Assembly (NCBI RefSeq): GCF_022513565.1
Contig: NZ_JAKWBE010000013.1
Coordinates: forward strand, 124,001 to 188,000
Length of the DNA stretch: 64,000 nt
Direction: 5' to 3'
Source: Streptomyces gilvus
GTDB taxonomy: Bacteria > Actinomycetota > Actinomycetes > Streptomycetales > Streptomycetaceae
Under the pieces are notes generated by a model. It had not been told where the DNA came from, did not search any database, and saw only the letters and a list, made by a program, of their open reading frames with translations. Shown here piece after piece: positions 1-8,581 of the stretch. Numbering within the stretch: position 1 is the stretch's first letter; each line of letters starts with the position of its first letter. A program made the translations under genes and the position numbers.

Positions 1-635
1 GTCGCGCCCGGCACCGTGCGTACCGACGGGGCGTCGTCCGGGTCGGCGGACGGCCAGGGGGCCACGCAGACCACCGTGTGGTGGCCGTCGGCGCGCGCAC
101 CGAGCGCCGTGCGCAGTTCCGCCACCGCCATCTCCCGCTGCCAGTCGCGCTCGGCGACCAGCACCGCCCGCAGCTCCCGGCTCAGATCCGCCCCGTGCTG
201 CGCCTCGTCCGCGAGCAGCGCGCCGAGGCGGACGGTCACGTCCATGGCGGCTGCCAGCTGCCCGTCGGTGGGGCCCGGATCGGAGTCCAGCAGCCATACG
301 TAGCCGAGGACGACCCCGCGATGACGTACGGGGAGGCAGATCCGTCCCCGGTAGACCCCCGCCTCCGGCGTCGGCGGGATGCGGACCGGGCCCGTCGCCC
401 GGGTGATGCCGAAGCCCTCGAACCAGGTGCGGACGGCGGCCGTGGAGCGCCGGGTGAGGATCGAGCGGGTGCGCACGGGGTCCAGCGCCGACGCGTCCAG
501 CTCGCCCTCGCTGTCGTACGCGCCGAAGGCGATCAGCTCGAAGTCGCGGTTCTCCAGCGTGGCCGGCACGCCCAGCAGCTCCGAGACCTCGTCGACCAGC
601 TCCTGGTAGTCACCGCTCAGGTAATCGGCTGTCAC
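1..635 (-). CDS. PucR-family transcriptional regulator, C-terminus outside window
   Basis: The GTG start at 635 has GGGAG about 8 bases upstream, and the reading frame stays open to the window edge, so about 211 N-terminal residues are present. The visible part begins with a GAF/PucR-like sensory segment: residues 1-60 contain ELLGVPATLENRDFELIAFG, and later RGRICLPVRHRGVVLGYVWL is typical of the ligand-binding half of PucR/CdaR regulators. The C-terminal helix-turn-helix that would settle the family lies beyond base 1. The gene is divergent from the proline dehydrogenase gene across 146 bases, so control of proline catabolism is the obvious inference. No operator was identified. Confidence 0.75.
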   Translation of the reverse strand, partial: MTADYLSGDYQELVDEVSELLGVPATLENRDFELIAFGAYDSEGELDASALDPVRTRSILTRRSTAAVRTWFEGFGITRATGPVRIPPTPEAGVYRGRICLPVRHRGVVLGYVWLLDSDPGPTDGQLAAAMDVTVRLGALLADEAQHGADLSRELRAVLVAERDWQREMAVAELRTALGARADGHHTVVCVAPWPSADPDDAPSVRTVPGA

Positions 636-781
636 AGGGGCATTCTCCCGCACACCGACCCCGCCTTCATACATCTGTCTGAGATCTGCGGCACGGATGC
701 GTGACAGCTGTCGATGGCCCACGATCGGGGGGATCCTTAGGTTTCACGGTGGTTCTATCTGCTGGTTTGTGGAGGTGCCCC
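636..781. promoter_or_regulatory. Divergent promoter region, pucR-type gene / proline catabolism
   Basis: This 146-base divergent intergenic region holds the control signals for the proline operon on the right and the PucR-type gene on the left. GGAGGT at 771-776 is the ribosome binding site that decides the GTG start at 782. I see no confident -35/-10 pair. Confidence 0.4.
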
Positions 782-1708
782 GTGCTGGGTCCCGTGATTC
801 TTGCCGCGTCGCGCAGCGACCGGATGCGACGTCTGATCTCGGCGGCCCCGGTGACCAAGCAGGTCGTCGAGCGCTTCATCCCGGGCGAGACGGTCGACGA
901 GATCGTGCCGATCGTCCGTGACCTCACGTCCAGGGGTCTGGAGCTGACCATGGACGTCGTCGGCGAGGACATCACCCGGCCCGAGCAGGCCGCCGCCGCC
1001 CGGGACGCCTATCTGGCGCTCGTCGACCGGCTGAAGGAGCTGGAGCTCGGCACCCGCGCGGAGATGTCCGTGAAGCTGTCGATGTTCGGGCAGGCCCTGG
1101 ACAACGGCCACGAGCTGGCCCTGGCCAACATCCGGCCCGTCGTCGAGGCCGCCGCCGCCATCGGGACGACCGTCACGCTCGACGCGGAGGACCACACCAC
1201 CCTCGACTCGATGTTCGCCATCCACGAGGAGCTGCGGCAGGACTTCCCGCAGACCGGCTGCGTGATCCAGGCCTACCTCTTCCGCACCGAGGCCGACGCC
1301 CGCCGGCTCGCCGCGGCCGGCAGCCGGGTGCGGCTGGTCAAGGGCGCGTACAAGGAGCCCGCCGAGGTCGCGTACCAGCGGAAGCACGAGATCGACAAGG
1401 CGTACGTGCGGATCCTGAAGATCCTCATGGAGGGCGAGGGGTACCCGATGGTCGGCTCCCACGACCCGCGCCTGATCGCCATCGCCCAGGAACTCGCCCA
1501 CCGCGCCGGCCGCAAGCGGGACGAGTACGAGTTCCAGATGCTGTACGGCATCCGGAGCGACGAGCACCTGCGCCTGGCCGCCGAGGGCCACCGCATGCGC
1601 GTCTACACCGCCTACGGCACCGACTGGTACGGCTACTTCATGCGCCGCCTCGCCGAGAAGCCGGCGAACCTGCGGTTCTTCGTCCGCAGCATGGTCAGCA
1701 CGGGCTGA
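782..1708 (+). CDS. Proline dehydrogenase (monofunctional)
   Basis: This is a 308-residue FAD-dependent proline dehydrogenase that oxidises proline to 1-pyrroline-5-carboxylate. The GTG at 782 is chosen because GGAGGT lies five bases upstream; an in-frame ATG at 701 has no such site. The protein matches the (beta/alpha)8 PRODH fold: LDAEDHTTLDSMFAIHEELR, the FAD/substrate segment RLVKGAYKEPAEVAYQRK and the C-terminal FQMLYGIRSDEHLRL followed by RVYTAYGTDWYGYFMRRLAE. The length is usual for the single-domain Gram-positive enzyme. The partner dehydrogenase starts 50 bases downstream, so the two form a catabolic operon. Confidence 0.95.
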   Translation: MLGPVILAASRSDRMRRLISAAPVTKQVVERFIPGETVDEIVPIVRDLTSRGLELTMDVVGEDITRPEQAAAARDAYLALVDRLKELELGTRAEMSVKLSMFGQALDNGHELALANIRPVVEAAAAIGTTVTLDAEDHTTLDSMFAIHEELRQDFPQTGCVIQAYLFRTEADARRLAAAGSRVRLVKGAYKEPAEVAYQRKHEIDKAYVRILKILMEGEGYPMVGSHDPRLIAIAQELAHRAGRKRDEYEFQMLYGIRSDEHLRLAAEGHRMRVYTAYGTDWYGYFMRRLAEKPANLRFFVRSMVSTG

Positions 1709-1758
1709 GCCCATCCCCGCTCGCAACACCCGCTCAACATCAAGGAGTTACGGATCCC

Positions 1759-3390
1759 ATGGACGCTGTGACCCAGGTCCCCGCCCCCGTCAACGAGCCG
1801 GTGCACGGCTACGCCCCCGGTACGCCCGAGCGGGCCCGGCTGGAGGCGAGGCTCAAGGAACTGGCCGAGAACCCGATCGAGCTGCCCATGACCATCGGCG
1901 GCGAGAAGCGGCTCGGCGGCGGTGAGCGCTTCGAGGTCGTGCAGCCGCACAACCACAAGGCCGTCATCGGCACCGGCGCGCACGCCACCCAGCAGGACGC
2001 CCGGGACGCCATCGACGCGGCCCTCGCCGCCGCCCCGGCCTGGCGCGCGATGTCCTTCGACGACCGCGCCGCGATCATCCTGCGGGCCGCCGAACTCCTC
2101 GCCGGCCCCTGGCGCGAGACCATCGCCGCGTCCACCATGCTCGGTCAGTCCAAGACCGCCCAGCAGGCCGAGATCGACACCCCCTGCGAGCTGGTCGACT
2201 TCTGGCGCTTCAACGTCCACTACGCCCGCCAGATCCTCGCCGAGCAGCCCCCGGCCAACTCCCCGGGCGTCTGGAACCGGCTGGACCACCGTCCGCTGGA
2301 GGGCTTCGTCTACGCGATCACGCCCTTCAACTTCAGCGCGATCGCCGGCAACCTGCCCACCGCCCCCGCCCTCATGGGCAACGTCGTCGTGTGGAAGCCG
2401 TCCCCGACCCAGACCCACGCCGCCGTGCTGCTCATGCGGCTGCTGGAGGAGGCGGGCCTGCCCAAGGGCGTCATCAACCTCGTCACCGGCGACGGCGTCG
2501 AGGTCTCCAAGGTCGCCCTGGTCCACCGCGACCTGGCCGGCATCCACTTCACCGGCTCGACCAGGACCTTCCAGTACCTGTGGAAGACGGTCGGCAACAA
2601 CATCGAGAAGTACCGCTCGTACCCGCGTCTGGTCGGCGAGACCGGCGGCAAGGACTTCCTAGTCGCCCACCCGAGCGCCGACCGCGCGGTCCTCAAGACC
2701 GCCCTCACCCGTGGTGCCTTCGAGTACCAGGGCCAGAAGTGCAGCGCTACCTCCCGCGCCTACATCCCGGCGTCCATCTGGAACTCCGGTTTCAAGGAGG
2801 AGTTCGCCGCCGAGGTCGACGGGCTGACCATGGGTGACGTCACCGACCTGTCCCACTTCATCGGCGCCGTCATCGACGACCGGGCGTTCGAGAAGAGCAA
2901 GGCGGCCATCGACCGGGCGCAGTCCGACCCGGCGTGCACGATCGTCGCGGGCGGCACCTACGACGACTCGGTGGGCTGGTTCGTCCGGCCGACGGTCGTC
3001 GAGTGCGAGGACCCGGAGAACGAGGTGTTCCGCACCGAGTACTTCGGCCCGTTCCTCGCCGTGCACGTCTACGAGGACGACCGGTACGAGGAGATGCTGA
3101 CCCAGATGGAGTCGGTCTCCGACTACGCGCTGACCGGCTCGGTGATCGCGGGCGACCGTGCGGCGGCGGCGTACACGATGGACAAGCTCCGCTACGCGGC
3201 CGGCAACTTCTACATCAACGACAAGTCGACCGGCGCCGTCGTCGGCCAGCAGCCCTTCGGCGGCGGCCGCGCCTCCGGCACCAACGACAAGGCCGGCGCC
3301 CAGCAGAACCTGCTGCGCTGGACCCTGACCCGCGCCATCAAGGAGACGCTGGTCCCGCCGACCGACTACACCTACCCGCACATGGGCTGA
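1759..3390 (+). CDS. pruA: 1-pyrroline-5-carboxylate dehydrogenase
   Basis: This 543-residue aldehyde dehydrogenase-superfamily enzyme converts P5C/glutamate semialdehyde to glutamate with NAD+. Family landmarks are YAITPFNFSAIAGNLPTAPA, the nucleotide-binding segment HFTGSTRTFQYLWK, the general base in LVGETGGKDFLV and the catalytic Cys in FEYQGQKCSATSRAYIP. The C-terminus FGGGRASGTNDKAGAQQNLLRW is typical of the P5C clade. AAGGAG at 1742 precedes the ATG. It completes proline-to-glutamate catabolism with the upstream proline dehydrogenase and is followed by a strong terminator. Confidence 0.96.
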   Translation: MDAVTQVPAPVNEPVHGYAPGTPERARLEARLKELAENPIELPMTIGGEKRLGGGERFEVVQPHNHKAVIGTGAHATQQDARDAIDAALAAAPAWRAMSFDDRAAIILRAAELLAGPWRETIAASTMLGQSKTAQQAEIDTPCELVDFWRFNVHYARQILAEQPPANSPGVWNRLDHRPLEGFVYAITPFNFSAIAGNLPTAPALMGNVVVWKPSPTQTHAAVLLMRLLEEAGLPKGVINLVTGDGVEVSKVALVHRDLAGIHFTGSTRTFQYLWKTVGNNIEKYRSYPRLVGETGGKDFLVAHPSADRAVLKTALTRGAFEYQGQKCSATSRAYIPASIWNSGFKEEFAAEVDGLTMGDVTDLSHFIGAVIDDRAFEKSKAAIDRAQSDPACTIVAGGTYDDSVGWFVRPTVVECEDPENEVFRTEYFGPFLAVHVYEDDRYEEMLTQMESVSDYALTGSVIAGDRAAAAYTMDKLRYAAGNFYINDKSTGAVVGQQPFGGGRASGTNDKAGAQQNLLRWTLTRAIKETLVPPTDYTYPHMG

Positions 3391-3402
3391 GGCCCGTGGG
3401 AA

Positions 3403-3441
3403 CCGAACGGGCCGGGTCTGTCGTGGACCCGGCCCGTTCGG
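3403..3441 (+). terminator. Terminator after pruA
   Basis: A perfect 16-bp stem (CCGAACGGGCCGGGTC at 3403-3418 with its complement at 3426-3441) encloses a 7-base loop. It ends the proline operon 12 bases after the stop. There is no U-tract, which is usual in Streptomyces. Confidence 0.85.
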
Positions 3442-3454
3442 CACACTGGCGGTC

Positions 3455-4280
3455 ATGGAGACCGTGATCACGGACGACGGTGTACGGCTGTGGGCGGCGA
3501 GGTCGGGTCCGGGGGACCCGTTGGTGCTGTGCCACGGCGGCCCCGGGCTGTGGGACATGTTCGGTGACCTGGCGGAGCTGCTGGCCGACGTCACCCCCGT
3601 CGTCCGCTGGGACCAGCGCGGCTGCGGGCGCTCGCAGCGGGTCGCCGGGCCCTGGACCACCGACCGCTTCACGGCCGATCTGGACGCCGTACGACGGCAC
3701 TTCGGCCTGGAGCGGATGGCGCTGCTCGGCCATTCCTGGGGCGCACAACTGGCGTTGAGCTACGCCCTGTCCCGTCCGGAGCGGGTGAGCTTGCTGGTGT
3801 ACGTGTCGGGCACGGGCATCGGCCCGACGACGGACTGGCACGACGCCTACGAGCGCTCCCTCCTCGCCCGGCTCGGTGAGCGGCCCCGAACGGCTCGCCC
3901 GCTGGCGGGAGTTGCCCCGGGAGAACCGGGAACGGGCCGTACTCCAGTGGTCCGTCGAGTTCGAGGACCGGGACCGGGCCCTGGCCCACGCCGAGCGGAT
4001 GGCGGACCCCTGGTTCGGCATCAACGTCGACTGCGGCAGCGAGCTGAACGCCGAGACGAAACGGTCCTGGGGCACGCCCGAGCTGTACGACGCCTGCGCG
4101 GCCCTCGACCTGCCGGTACTGATCGTCGACGGCGCCGGGGACATCCGGCCGCGCTCGGCGGTGGACTCGCTGGAGCGTGCCCTGCCCCGGGGGCGCCGGG
4201 TGATCCTCCGGGATGCCGGGCATCTGCCCTGGGTGGAGGACCCCGACGGCTTCCGCGACGCGCTGAAGGCGGTGCTGTGA
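3455..4280 (+). pseudogene. Alpha/beta hydrolase (proline-iminopeptidase-like), interrupted by a +1 frameshift
   Basis: The 5' frame from ATG 3455 encodes LCHGGPGLWDMFGDLAELL (oxyanion region) and GHSWGAQ with the nucleophile Ser94, up to about base 3875. The 3' part is in the next frame (3876-4280) and carries the acid in LIVDGAGDIRPRS and the catalytic His in RDAGHLPWVEDP. Removing one C from the CCCC run near 3884 would read GERPERLARWRELP and restore a roughly 274-residue hydrolase with a complete triad. Either one base is extra in the chromosome or assembly, or the gene is recently broken. The 3' part could in principle restart at GTG 3876. The last codons overlap the next gene by 4 bases (GTGA). 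Confidence 0.8.
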
Positions 4281-5209
4281 ACGCCGTGGACGGACCGGCC
4301 TTCCGCCGCGACCTGTACCGGGGGACCGCCCTCGACTACGAGCGCTTCCGGGTGCCGTACCCCGGCGAACTGATCGCCGACCTGGTCCGGCGCGGTGGCG
4401 CGGACCCCGGTGGCCGGGCCCTCGACCTCGCCTGCGGGACCGGCCAGATCGCCTTCGCCGTACGGGAGTTCTTCGACGAGGTGTGGGCCGTGGACCAGGA
4501 ACCGGACATGATCGAGGTGGTCCGGGAGAAGGCGGCCGGGGCGGCGGAGGTGCGGGCGCTGGTCGCGTCCGCCGAGGAACTGGCCGTCCCGGACGGGGCG
4601 TTCGACCTGGTCGCGATCGGCAACGCCTTCCACCGGCTGCCACGGCACCGGATCGCCGAACGCGCCCACGGCTGGCTGCGGCCGGGCGGCCGGCTGGCGC
4701 TGCTCTGGTCGGAGAGTCCCTGGCGCGGCGCCCTGCCCTGGCAGCGGGACCTGGCCGAGGTCGTCACCCGCTGGACGGACCGGGTGGGAGGGCGGATCCC
4801 GGCGGGCGCCGAGGAGGAGCGCCGGCGGGTTCCGGACCGGGAGGTGCTGGAGGGGGCCGGGTTCGAGGTCCTCGGCAAGTTCTCCTTCCCGGCCTCGCAC
4901 ACCTGGACCCCCGAGGCGCTGGTCGGCAACGTCTTCTCGACGTCGGTGCTGTCCAGGGCGGCCCTCGGCGACCGGGCGCGGGACTTCGAGGCGGACCTGC
5001 GGCACGCGCTGTGCCCGCACGCCGCCCTGACCGAGACGATCGACTTCGCGTACGAACTCGGGCGCAGGGCCGCCGGTCGGTCCGACGGCAGGATCGTCGC
5101 TTCCCTCCATCGTGGCGTCGGCGGGCCGGGGTGGACACCCCGGGGGGAAACCGCAGGTCAGTGGGGTGTGACCCGGTCCGCCGTCTCAGATAGTAGGAAG
5201 TCCGATTAA
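4277..5209 (+). CDS. Class I SAM-dependent methyltransferase
   Basis: This is a 310-residue protein starting at a GTG that overlaps the hydrolase stop (GTGA), implying translational coupling. Motif I is ALDLACGTGQIAFAVREFF (about residues 49-67), followed by the acidic motif II VWAVDQEPDMIEVVR and motif IV AFDLVAIGNAFHRLPR; it belongs to the Methyltransf_11/25 group. The substrate cannot be read from the sequence. The last 25 or so residues (PRGETAGQWGVTRSAVSDSR) do not look conserved and may be read-through tail. Confidence 0.8.
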   Translation: MNAVDGPAFRRDLYRGTALDYERFRVPYPGELIADLVRRGGADPGGRALDLACGTGQIAFAVREFFDEVWAVDQEPDMIEVVREKAAGAAEVRALVASAEELAVPDGAFDLVAIGNAFHRLPRHRIAERAHGWLRPGGRLALLWSESPWRGALPWQRDLAEVVTRWTDRVGGRIPAGAEEERRRVPDREVLEGAGFEVLGKFSFPASHTWTPEALVGNVFSTSVLSRAALGDRARDFEADLRHALCPHAALTETIDFAYELGRRAAGRSDGRIVASLHRGVGGPGWTPRGETAGQWGVTRSAVSDSRKSD

Positions 5210-5390
5210 TTGTGGAGACAGGCCGGGTCTCCTCACTTAACTTTGTAGAAGCCGAACGTCTCGCTCGACCCAGCGAATGGCGGTCGTGAGCGCGCCCCGT
5301 GCAGGCAACCCCTGCGGCTGCGCTCCCCGCCCACCGGCGTCTCGTAACCCCTTTTTCCGCACTCCCTGATGTCGAAGGAGTCGATTTCCC

Positions 5391-5522
5391 ATGGCCGAGA
5401 CGACCGCACGCCGCCGAGTCCGTCACACCTCCCGCACGAGCGAGTCCGACCGCAAGAACGCCGCAGCCGCCCTCCAGCGCGCCCTGGACCGCAGGGACAA
5501 CGGCGGTTCGACCGGTCACTGA
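5391..5522 (+). CDS. 43-residue basic small protein
   Basis: ATG 5391 follows AAGGAG (5375-5380) with a 10-base spacer. The product is 43 residues, rich in Arg, Ala, Ser and Thr, beginning MAETTARRRVRHTSR and ending in RALDRRDNGGSTGH. The Arg content suggests nucleic-acid contact, but this is inference. Codon third positions are mostly G/C, which supports coding. It stands alone, convergent with the phosphatase gene. I recognise no family with certainty. Confidence 0.6.
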   Translation: MAETTARRRVRHTSRTSESDRKNAAAALQRALDRRDNGGSTGH

Positions 5523-5573
5523 ACGGCAATACCCCCGATACCGGGAGCCGCACCCGCGAGGTGCGGCGCGGGC

Positions 5574-7139
5574 TCACGCCCCGCGCCGCACCTCGAAGTG
5601 ATCGATGCGCTCACCGCTCTGCGCCAGCGCCGACACCCTGAGCACCGGCCGCGCGCCGCCCTCCGCCTCGACGGACAGCAGTGAGAAGCCCCGGTAGCGC
5701 ACCCGGGACCACTCCACGGTCTCCGGCTGCTCCGCACGGGACTTCGTCCACCGGAACGACGCCACCGGGTCGTGCCGCGTCACATGACCCTCGTAGCTCT
5801 CCTTCACCCCGGACGGGAAACCGTACAGATCGCGGCCGCCGCCGCCCGCCGTGACGTACACGGTCCCGTCCTTCGTCGGGTCCGTCGACGCGCCGATCGG
5901 GACCGCCCTGCCGACCCGGCCCTCGCGGACGGCGTCCGTCCGCTCGTACACATGGTTGTGACCGTTGATCACCAGGTCCACCTGGTGCCGGGCGAACAGC
6001 GGCAGCCACTCGGCGCGCACCCCGCCGTCCGAGGCGTGCGAGGACGTCGAGTAGGCGCAGTGGTGGAAGAAGACGACGACGAAGTCCACGTCCTTCGCCG
6101 AGCGCAGCTCGCCCAGCCTGTCGTCCAGCCACCTCGTCTGCTTCCCGCCCGTGTAGCCGAAGTTGGCGGGGATCTCGTACGACACGTCGTTCGCGTCCAG
6201 CGCCACGAAGCCGACGTTGCCGTACGTGAACGCGTACACCCCCGGCGCCGTCCGCGCGTCGAAGCCGCTGTCGGGAAGGGACCAGCGGGCGAGCTGGCCG
6301 CCGTAGCCGTCCGGTGAGTACCAGGCCTCCATGTCGTGGTTGCCGGTCGTCACCATCCACGGGACCGACTGTGCGACCGGCTCGTTCTGCTTGAGGAACA
6401 GGTCCCAGTAGGCGGGGTCGTAGCCGTCCGACGTCCTGCCCTGGCCGCTGGTGTCGGCGTAGCAGATGTCCCCGGCGTGGAGATGGAAGGCGGGCTTGCG
6501 GCCGAGCAGGACATGGTCGTTGGCGGCCGCCGCCTGGCTGACTCCCTGGTCGCCGAAGGCCGTGAAGACGAACCTCTCGGGGCCGGCGGGGGCCGTGCGG
6601 AAGCTCGCGATGGTCGAGCGGTGGGCCGGGGCGGCGGGGTCGAAGCCCTCGTGGCCGACGCCGTAGTAGTAGGTCGTCCCGGGGCGCAGACCGTCCAGGG
6701 CCGCGTGCAGGTAGTACTGCTGCAGCGCCGGGCGCACGCCCGTGACGCCCGGGGTGTGCAGACCGCGGACCTCGGCCGCGATCCGCCGGCTCAGGTCGTC
6801 GGGCCGGAGACCGACGCGCACGAACGGCCTGCGCACCGCCAGGGGCACCTGCCAGGACACCCGCATCTGCGTCTTCGGGTCGGCGCCGAAGGCGAGATGG
6901 CGGCCGAAGGGGGAGACGACGGAGCCGTGCACGGCGGAGGCGGAGGGCGACGGGGTCGTCGTGCTCCGCGCACCCGCGCCGCCGCCACCGCAGCCCGTCA
7001 GCAGCCCGCCCGCGGCCACCGCGCCGGCCGTCACCAGCGTGCGCCGGGGCATCAGCCTCGTCCGCAGGTACTCGTGCTGCTCGGCCATGCTCATCCGGCG
7101 CGCGAGCCGCGGCGGGATGCCCACATCGGGTGTGTCCAT
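5574..7139 (-). CDS. Exported metallophosphoesterase (purple-acid-phosphatase/PhoD-like), Tat lipoprotein
   Basis: This 521-residue protein has an N-terminal twin-arginine segment (LMPRRTLVTAGAVAAGG) running into a lipobox LLTGCGG, so it should be exported folded and lipid-anchored. Residues 70-200 resemble the purple acid phosphatase N-terminal beta domain (TQMRVSWQVP, PGTTYYYGVG). The metallophosphoesterase domain shows all metal-ligand blocks in order: FGDQGV, AGDICYAD, TTGNHDME, VVFFHHCAYS and INGHNHVYERT. It would release phosphate from extracellular esters. The twin-Arg lies about 30 residues in, so a later start is possible, but GGGAAGGG precedes the chosen ATG. It is divergent from leuB. 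Confidence 0.9.
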   Translation of the reverse strand: MDTPDVGIPPRLARRMSMAEQHEYLRTRLMPRRTLVTAGAVAAGGLLTGCGGGGAGARSTTTPSPSASAVHGSVVSPFGRHLAFGADPKTQMRVSWQVPLAVRRPFVRVGLRPDDLSRRIAAEVRGLHTPGVTGVRPALQQYYLHAALDGLRPGTTYYYGVGHEGFDPAAPAHRSTIASFRTAPAGPERFVFTAFGDQGVSQAAAANDHVLLGRKPAFHLHAGDICYADTSGQGRTSDGYDPAYWDLFLKQNEPVAQSVPWMVTTGNHDMEAWYSPDGYGGQLARWSLPDSGFDARTAPGVYAFTYGNVGFVALDANDVSYEIPANFGYTGGKQTRWLDDRLGELRSAKDVDFVVVFFHHCAYSTSSHASDGGVRAEWLPLFARHQVDLVINGHNHVYERTDAVREGRVGRAVPIGASTDPTKDGTVYVTAGGGGRDLYGFPSGVKESYEGHVTRHDPVASFRWTKSRAEQPETVEWSRVRYRGFSLLSVEAEGGARPVLRVSALAQSGERIDHFEVRRGA

Positions 7140-7170
7140 GAGAATGACCCTTCCCGGCGAATGCCAACGG

Positions 7171-7242
7171 CCGTCATACGCAAGGGTGAACGTGCGGTGA
7201 CGCGGTGACGCTCAGGCGCGCGCTCATGTCCGTATGACGGAC
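7171..7242. promoter_or_regulatory. Operator-like inverted repeats upstream of leuB
   Basis: CCGTCATACG (7171-7180) and CGTATGACGG (7231-7240) form a perfect 10-bp inverted repeat 50 bases apart. The right copy lies inside a compact dyad GTCCGTATGACGGAC (7228-7242). They sit between the divergent phosphatase gene and leuB and are plausible regulator sites. NdgR, whose gene lies at 44.7 kb, is one candidate, but no shared motif with the leuC region was seen. Confidence 0.45.
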
Positions 7243-7270
7243 ACCCCATGTCATCCCATGGGACGAGGAG

Positions 7271-7276
7271 TAGGGT
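7271..7276 (+). promoter_or_regulatory. Putative -10 (TAGGGT) of leaderless leuB mRNA
   Basis: TAGGGT ends six bases before ATG 7283, which fits a leaderless transcript. GAGGAG at 7265-7270 is a weakly spaced alternative ribosome binding site, 12 bases from the start. Confidence 0.4.
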
Positions 7277-7282
7277 GCCGAC

Positions 7283-8326
7283 ATGTCTCGCAGCATCAAT
7301 CTCGCAGTGATCCCCGGTGACGGCATCGGCCAGGAGGTCGTGGCCGAAGGTCTGAAGGTCCTCTCCGCCGTCCTTCCGCAGGATGTGAAGCTGGAGACCC
7401 AGGACTACGACTTCGGCGCCCGGCGCTACCACGCCACCGGTGAGACCCTCACCGACGCCGACCTCGACTCGCTCAAGAAGCACGACGCGATCCTGCTGGG
7501 CGCCATCGGCGACCCGAGCGTCCCCTCCGGCGTGCTGGAGCGCGGCTTCCTGCTCAAGCTCCGCTTCGCCTTCGACCACCACGTCAACCTGCGGCCGTCG
7601 AAGCTGCTCCCGGGCGTCGACACGCCGCTGAAGGGCGAGCCCGCCATCGACTTCGTGGTCGTCCGCGAGGGCACCGAGGGTCCCTACACCGGCAACGGCG
7701 GCACCATCCGCAAGGGCACCGAGCACGAGGTCGCCACCGAGGTCTCCGTGAACACGGCCTTCGGTGTGGAGCGGGTCGTCCGGGACGCGTTCGCCCGCGC
7801 CCAGGCCCGTCCGCGCAAGAAGCTCACGCTGGTCCACAAGAACAACGTGCTGACCTTCGCCGGACACCTGTGGACGAACACCTTCAACAAGGTGGCCCAG
7901 GAGTTCCCCGAGGTCACCACCGACTACATCCACGTCGACGCGGCGACGATCTACCTCGTCACCGACCCGGCCCGCTTCGACGTGATCGTCACCGACAACC
8001 TCTTCGGTGACATCATCACCGACCTCGCCGCGGCCGTCTCCGGCGGCATCGGCGTGGCCGCCTCCGGCAACATCAACCCGTCCGGAGAGTTCCCGTCGAT
8101 GTTCGAGCCGGTCCACGGCTCCGCGCCCGACATCGCCGGCCAGGGCAAGGCCGACCCCACCGCCACGGTCCTGTCCGTCGCCCTGCTCCTGCGTCACCTC
8201 GGCTACGAGGCCGAGGCCGCCCGCATCGACGCGGCGGTCGCCGCCGATCTCGCCGAGCGCGCCGGCAAGCCCGCCCGCAGCACGTCCGAGATCGGCGACG
8301 CGCTGGCCGTACGAGTAGCCGGCTGA
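7283..8326 (+). CDS. leuB: 3-isopropylmalate dehydrogenase
   Basis: This 347-residue enzyme performs the NAD-dependent oxidative decarboxylation in leucine synthesis. It starts AVIPGDGIGQEVVAEGLKVL and has the substrate arginines in LKLRFAFDHHVNLRPSKL, the Lys/Asn motif LVHKNNVLTFAGHLW, the metal-binding Asp cluster VIVTDNLFGDIITDLAA and the NAD-site FEPVHGSAPDIAGQGKADPT. The length is that of the shorter actinobacterial LeuB type. It stands alone, separated from leuCD by about 37 kb, and has its own terminator. Confidence 0.96.
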   Translation: MSRSINLAVIPGDGIGQEVVAEGLKVLSAVLPQDVKLETQDYDFGARRYHATGETLTDADLDSLKKHDAILLGAIGDPSVPSGVLERGFLLKLRFAFDHHVNLRPSKLLPGVDTPLKGEPAIDFVVVREGTEGPYTGNGGTIRKGTEHEVATEVSVNTAFGVERVVRDAFARAQARPRKKLTLVHKNNVLTFAGHLWTNTFNKVAQEFPEVTTDYIHVDAATIYLVTDPARFDVIVTDNLFGDIITDLAAAVSGGIGVAASGNINPSGEFPSMFEPVHGSAPDIAGQGKADPTATVLSVALLLRHLGYEAEAARIDAAVAADLAERAGKPARSTSEIGDALAVRVAG

Positions 8327-8354
8327 CCGGGCGGTTCGCTGCGCAAAGCACTCG

Positions 8355-8385
8355 AAGCCGCCGGGTCCCTCGCACCCGGCGGCTT
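8355..8385 (+). terminator. Terminator after leuB
   Basis: AAGCCGCCGGGT (8355-8366) pairs perfectly with 8374-8385 around the loop CCCTCGC. It lies 28 bases after the leuB stop. Confidence 0.85.
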
Positions 8386-8440
8386 TCGCATGTCCCCCGC
8401 CGGGTGCCACCATCATCCCCTGGGTCGCATTCACGCCGTT

Positions 8441-8469
8441 TTCTTCCCCGGCCCCCCGCTTGAGATAAT
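8441..8469 (+). promoter_or_regulatory. Possible ilvE promoter
   Basis: GATAAT at 8464-8469 matches TATAAT in five of six positions, with TTCTTC 17 bases upstream at 8441-8446. It would give a leader of about 105 bases before ilvE. The -35 match is poor. Confidence 0.4.
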
Positions 8470-8581
8470 CGAACGCGGAGCCGCGGAATGAGGGAATGCT
8501 CGGACGTCCTAGCACTGGCCACTGGCAGTCATGGGCGTGAGCGCGGCCCGTCACTACACAACCGGTGAAGGACAACCACTC

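Noticed and set aside
3455..5209. A 584-residue hydrolase-methyltransferase fusion protein in one frame
   Set aside because: Between about 3885 and 4276 this frame is not hydrolase sequence; the real hydrolase C-terminus is in the next frame. The methyltransferase has its own GTG at 4277. The apparent fusion results from the frameshift.
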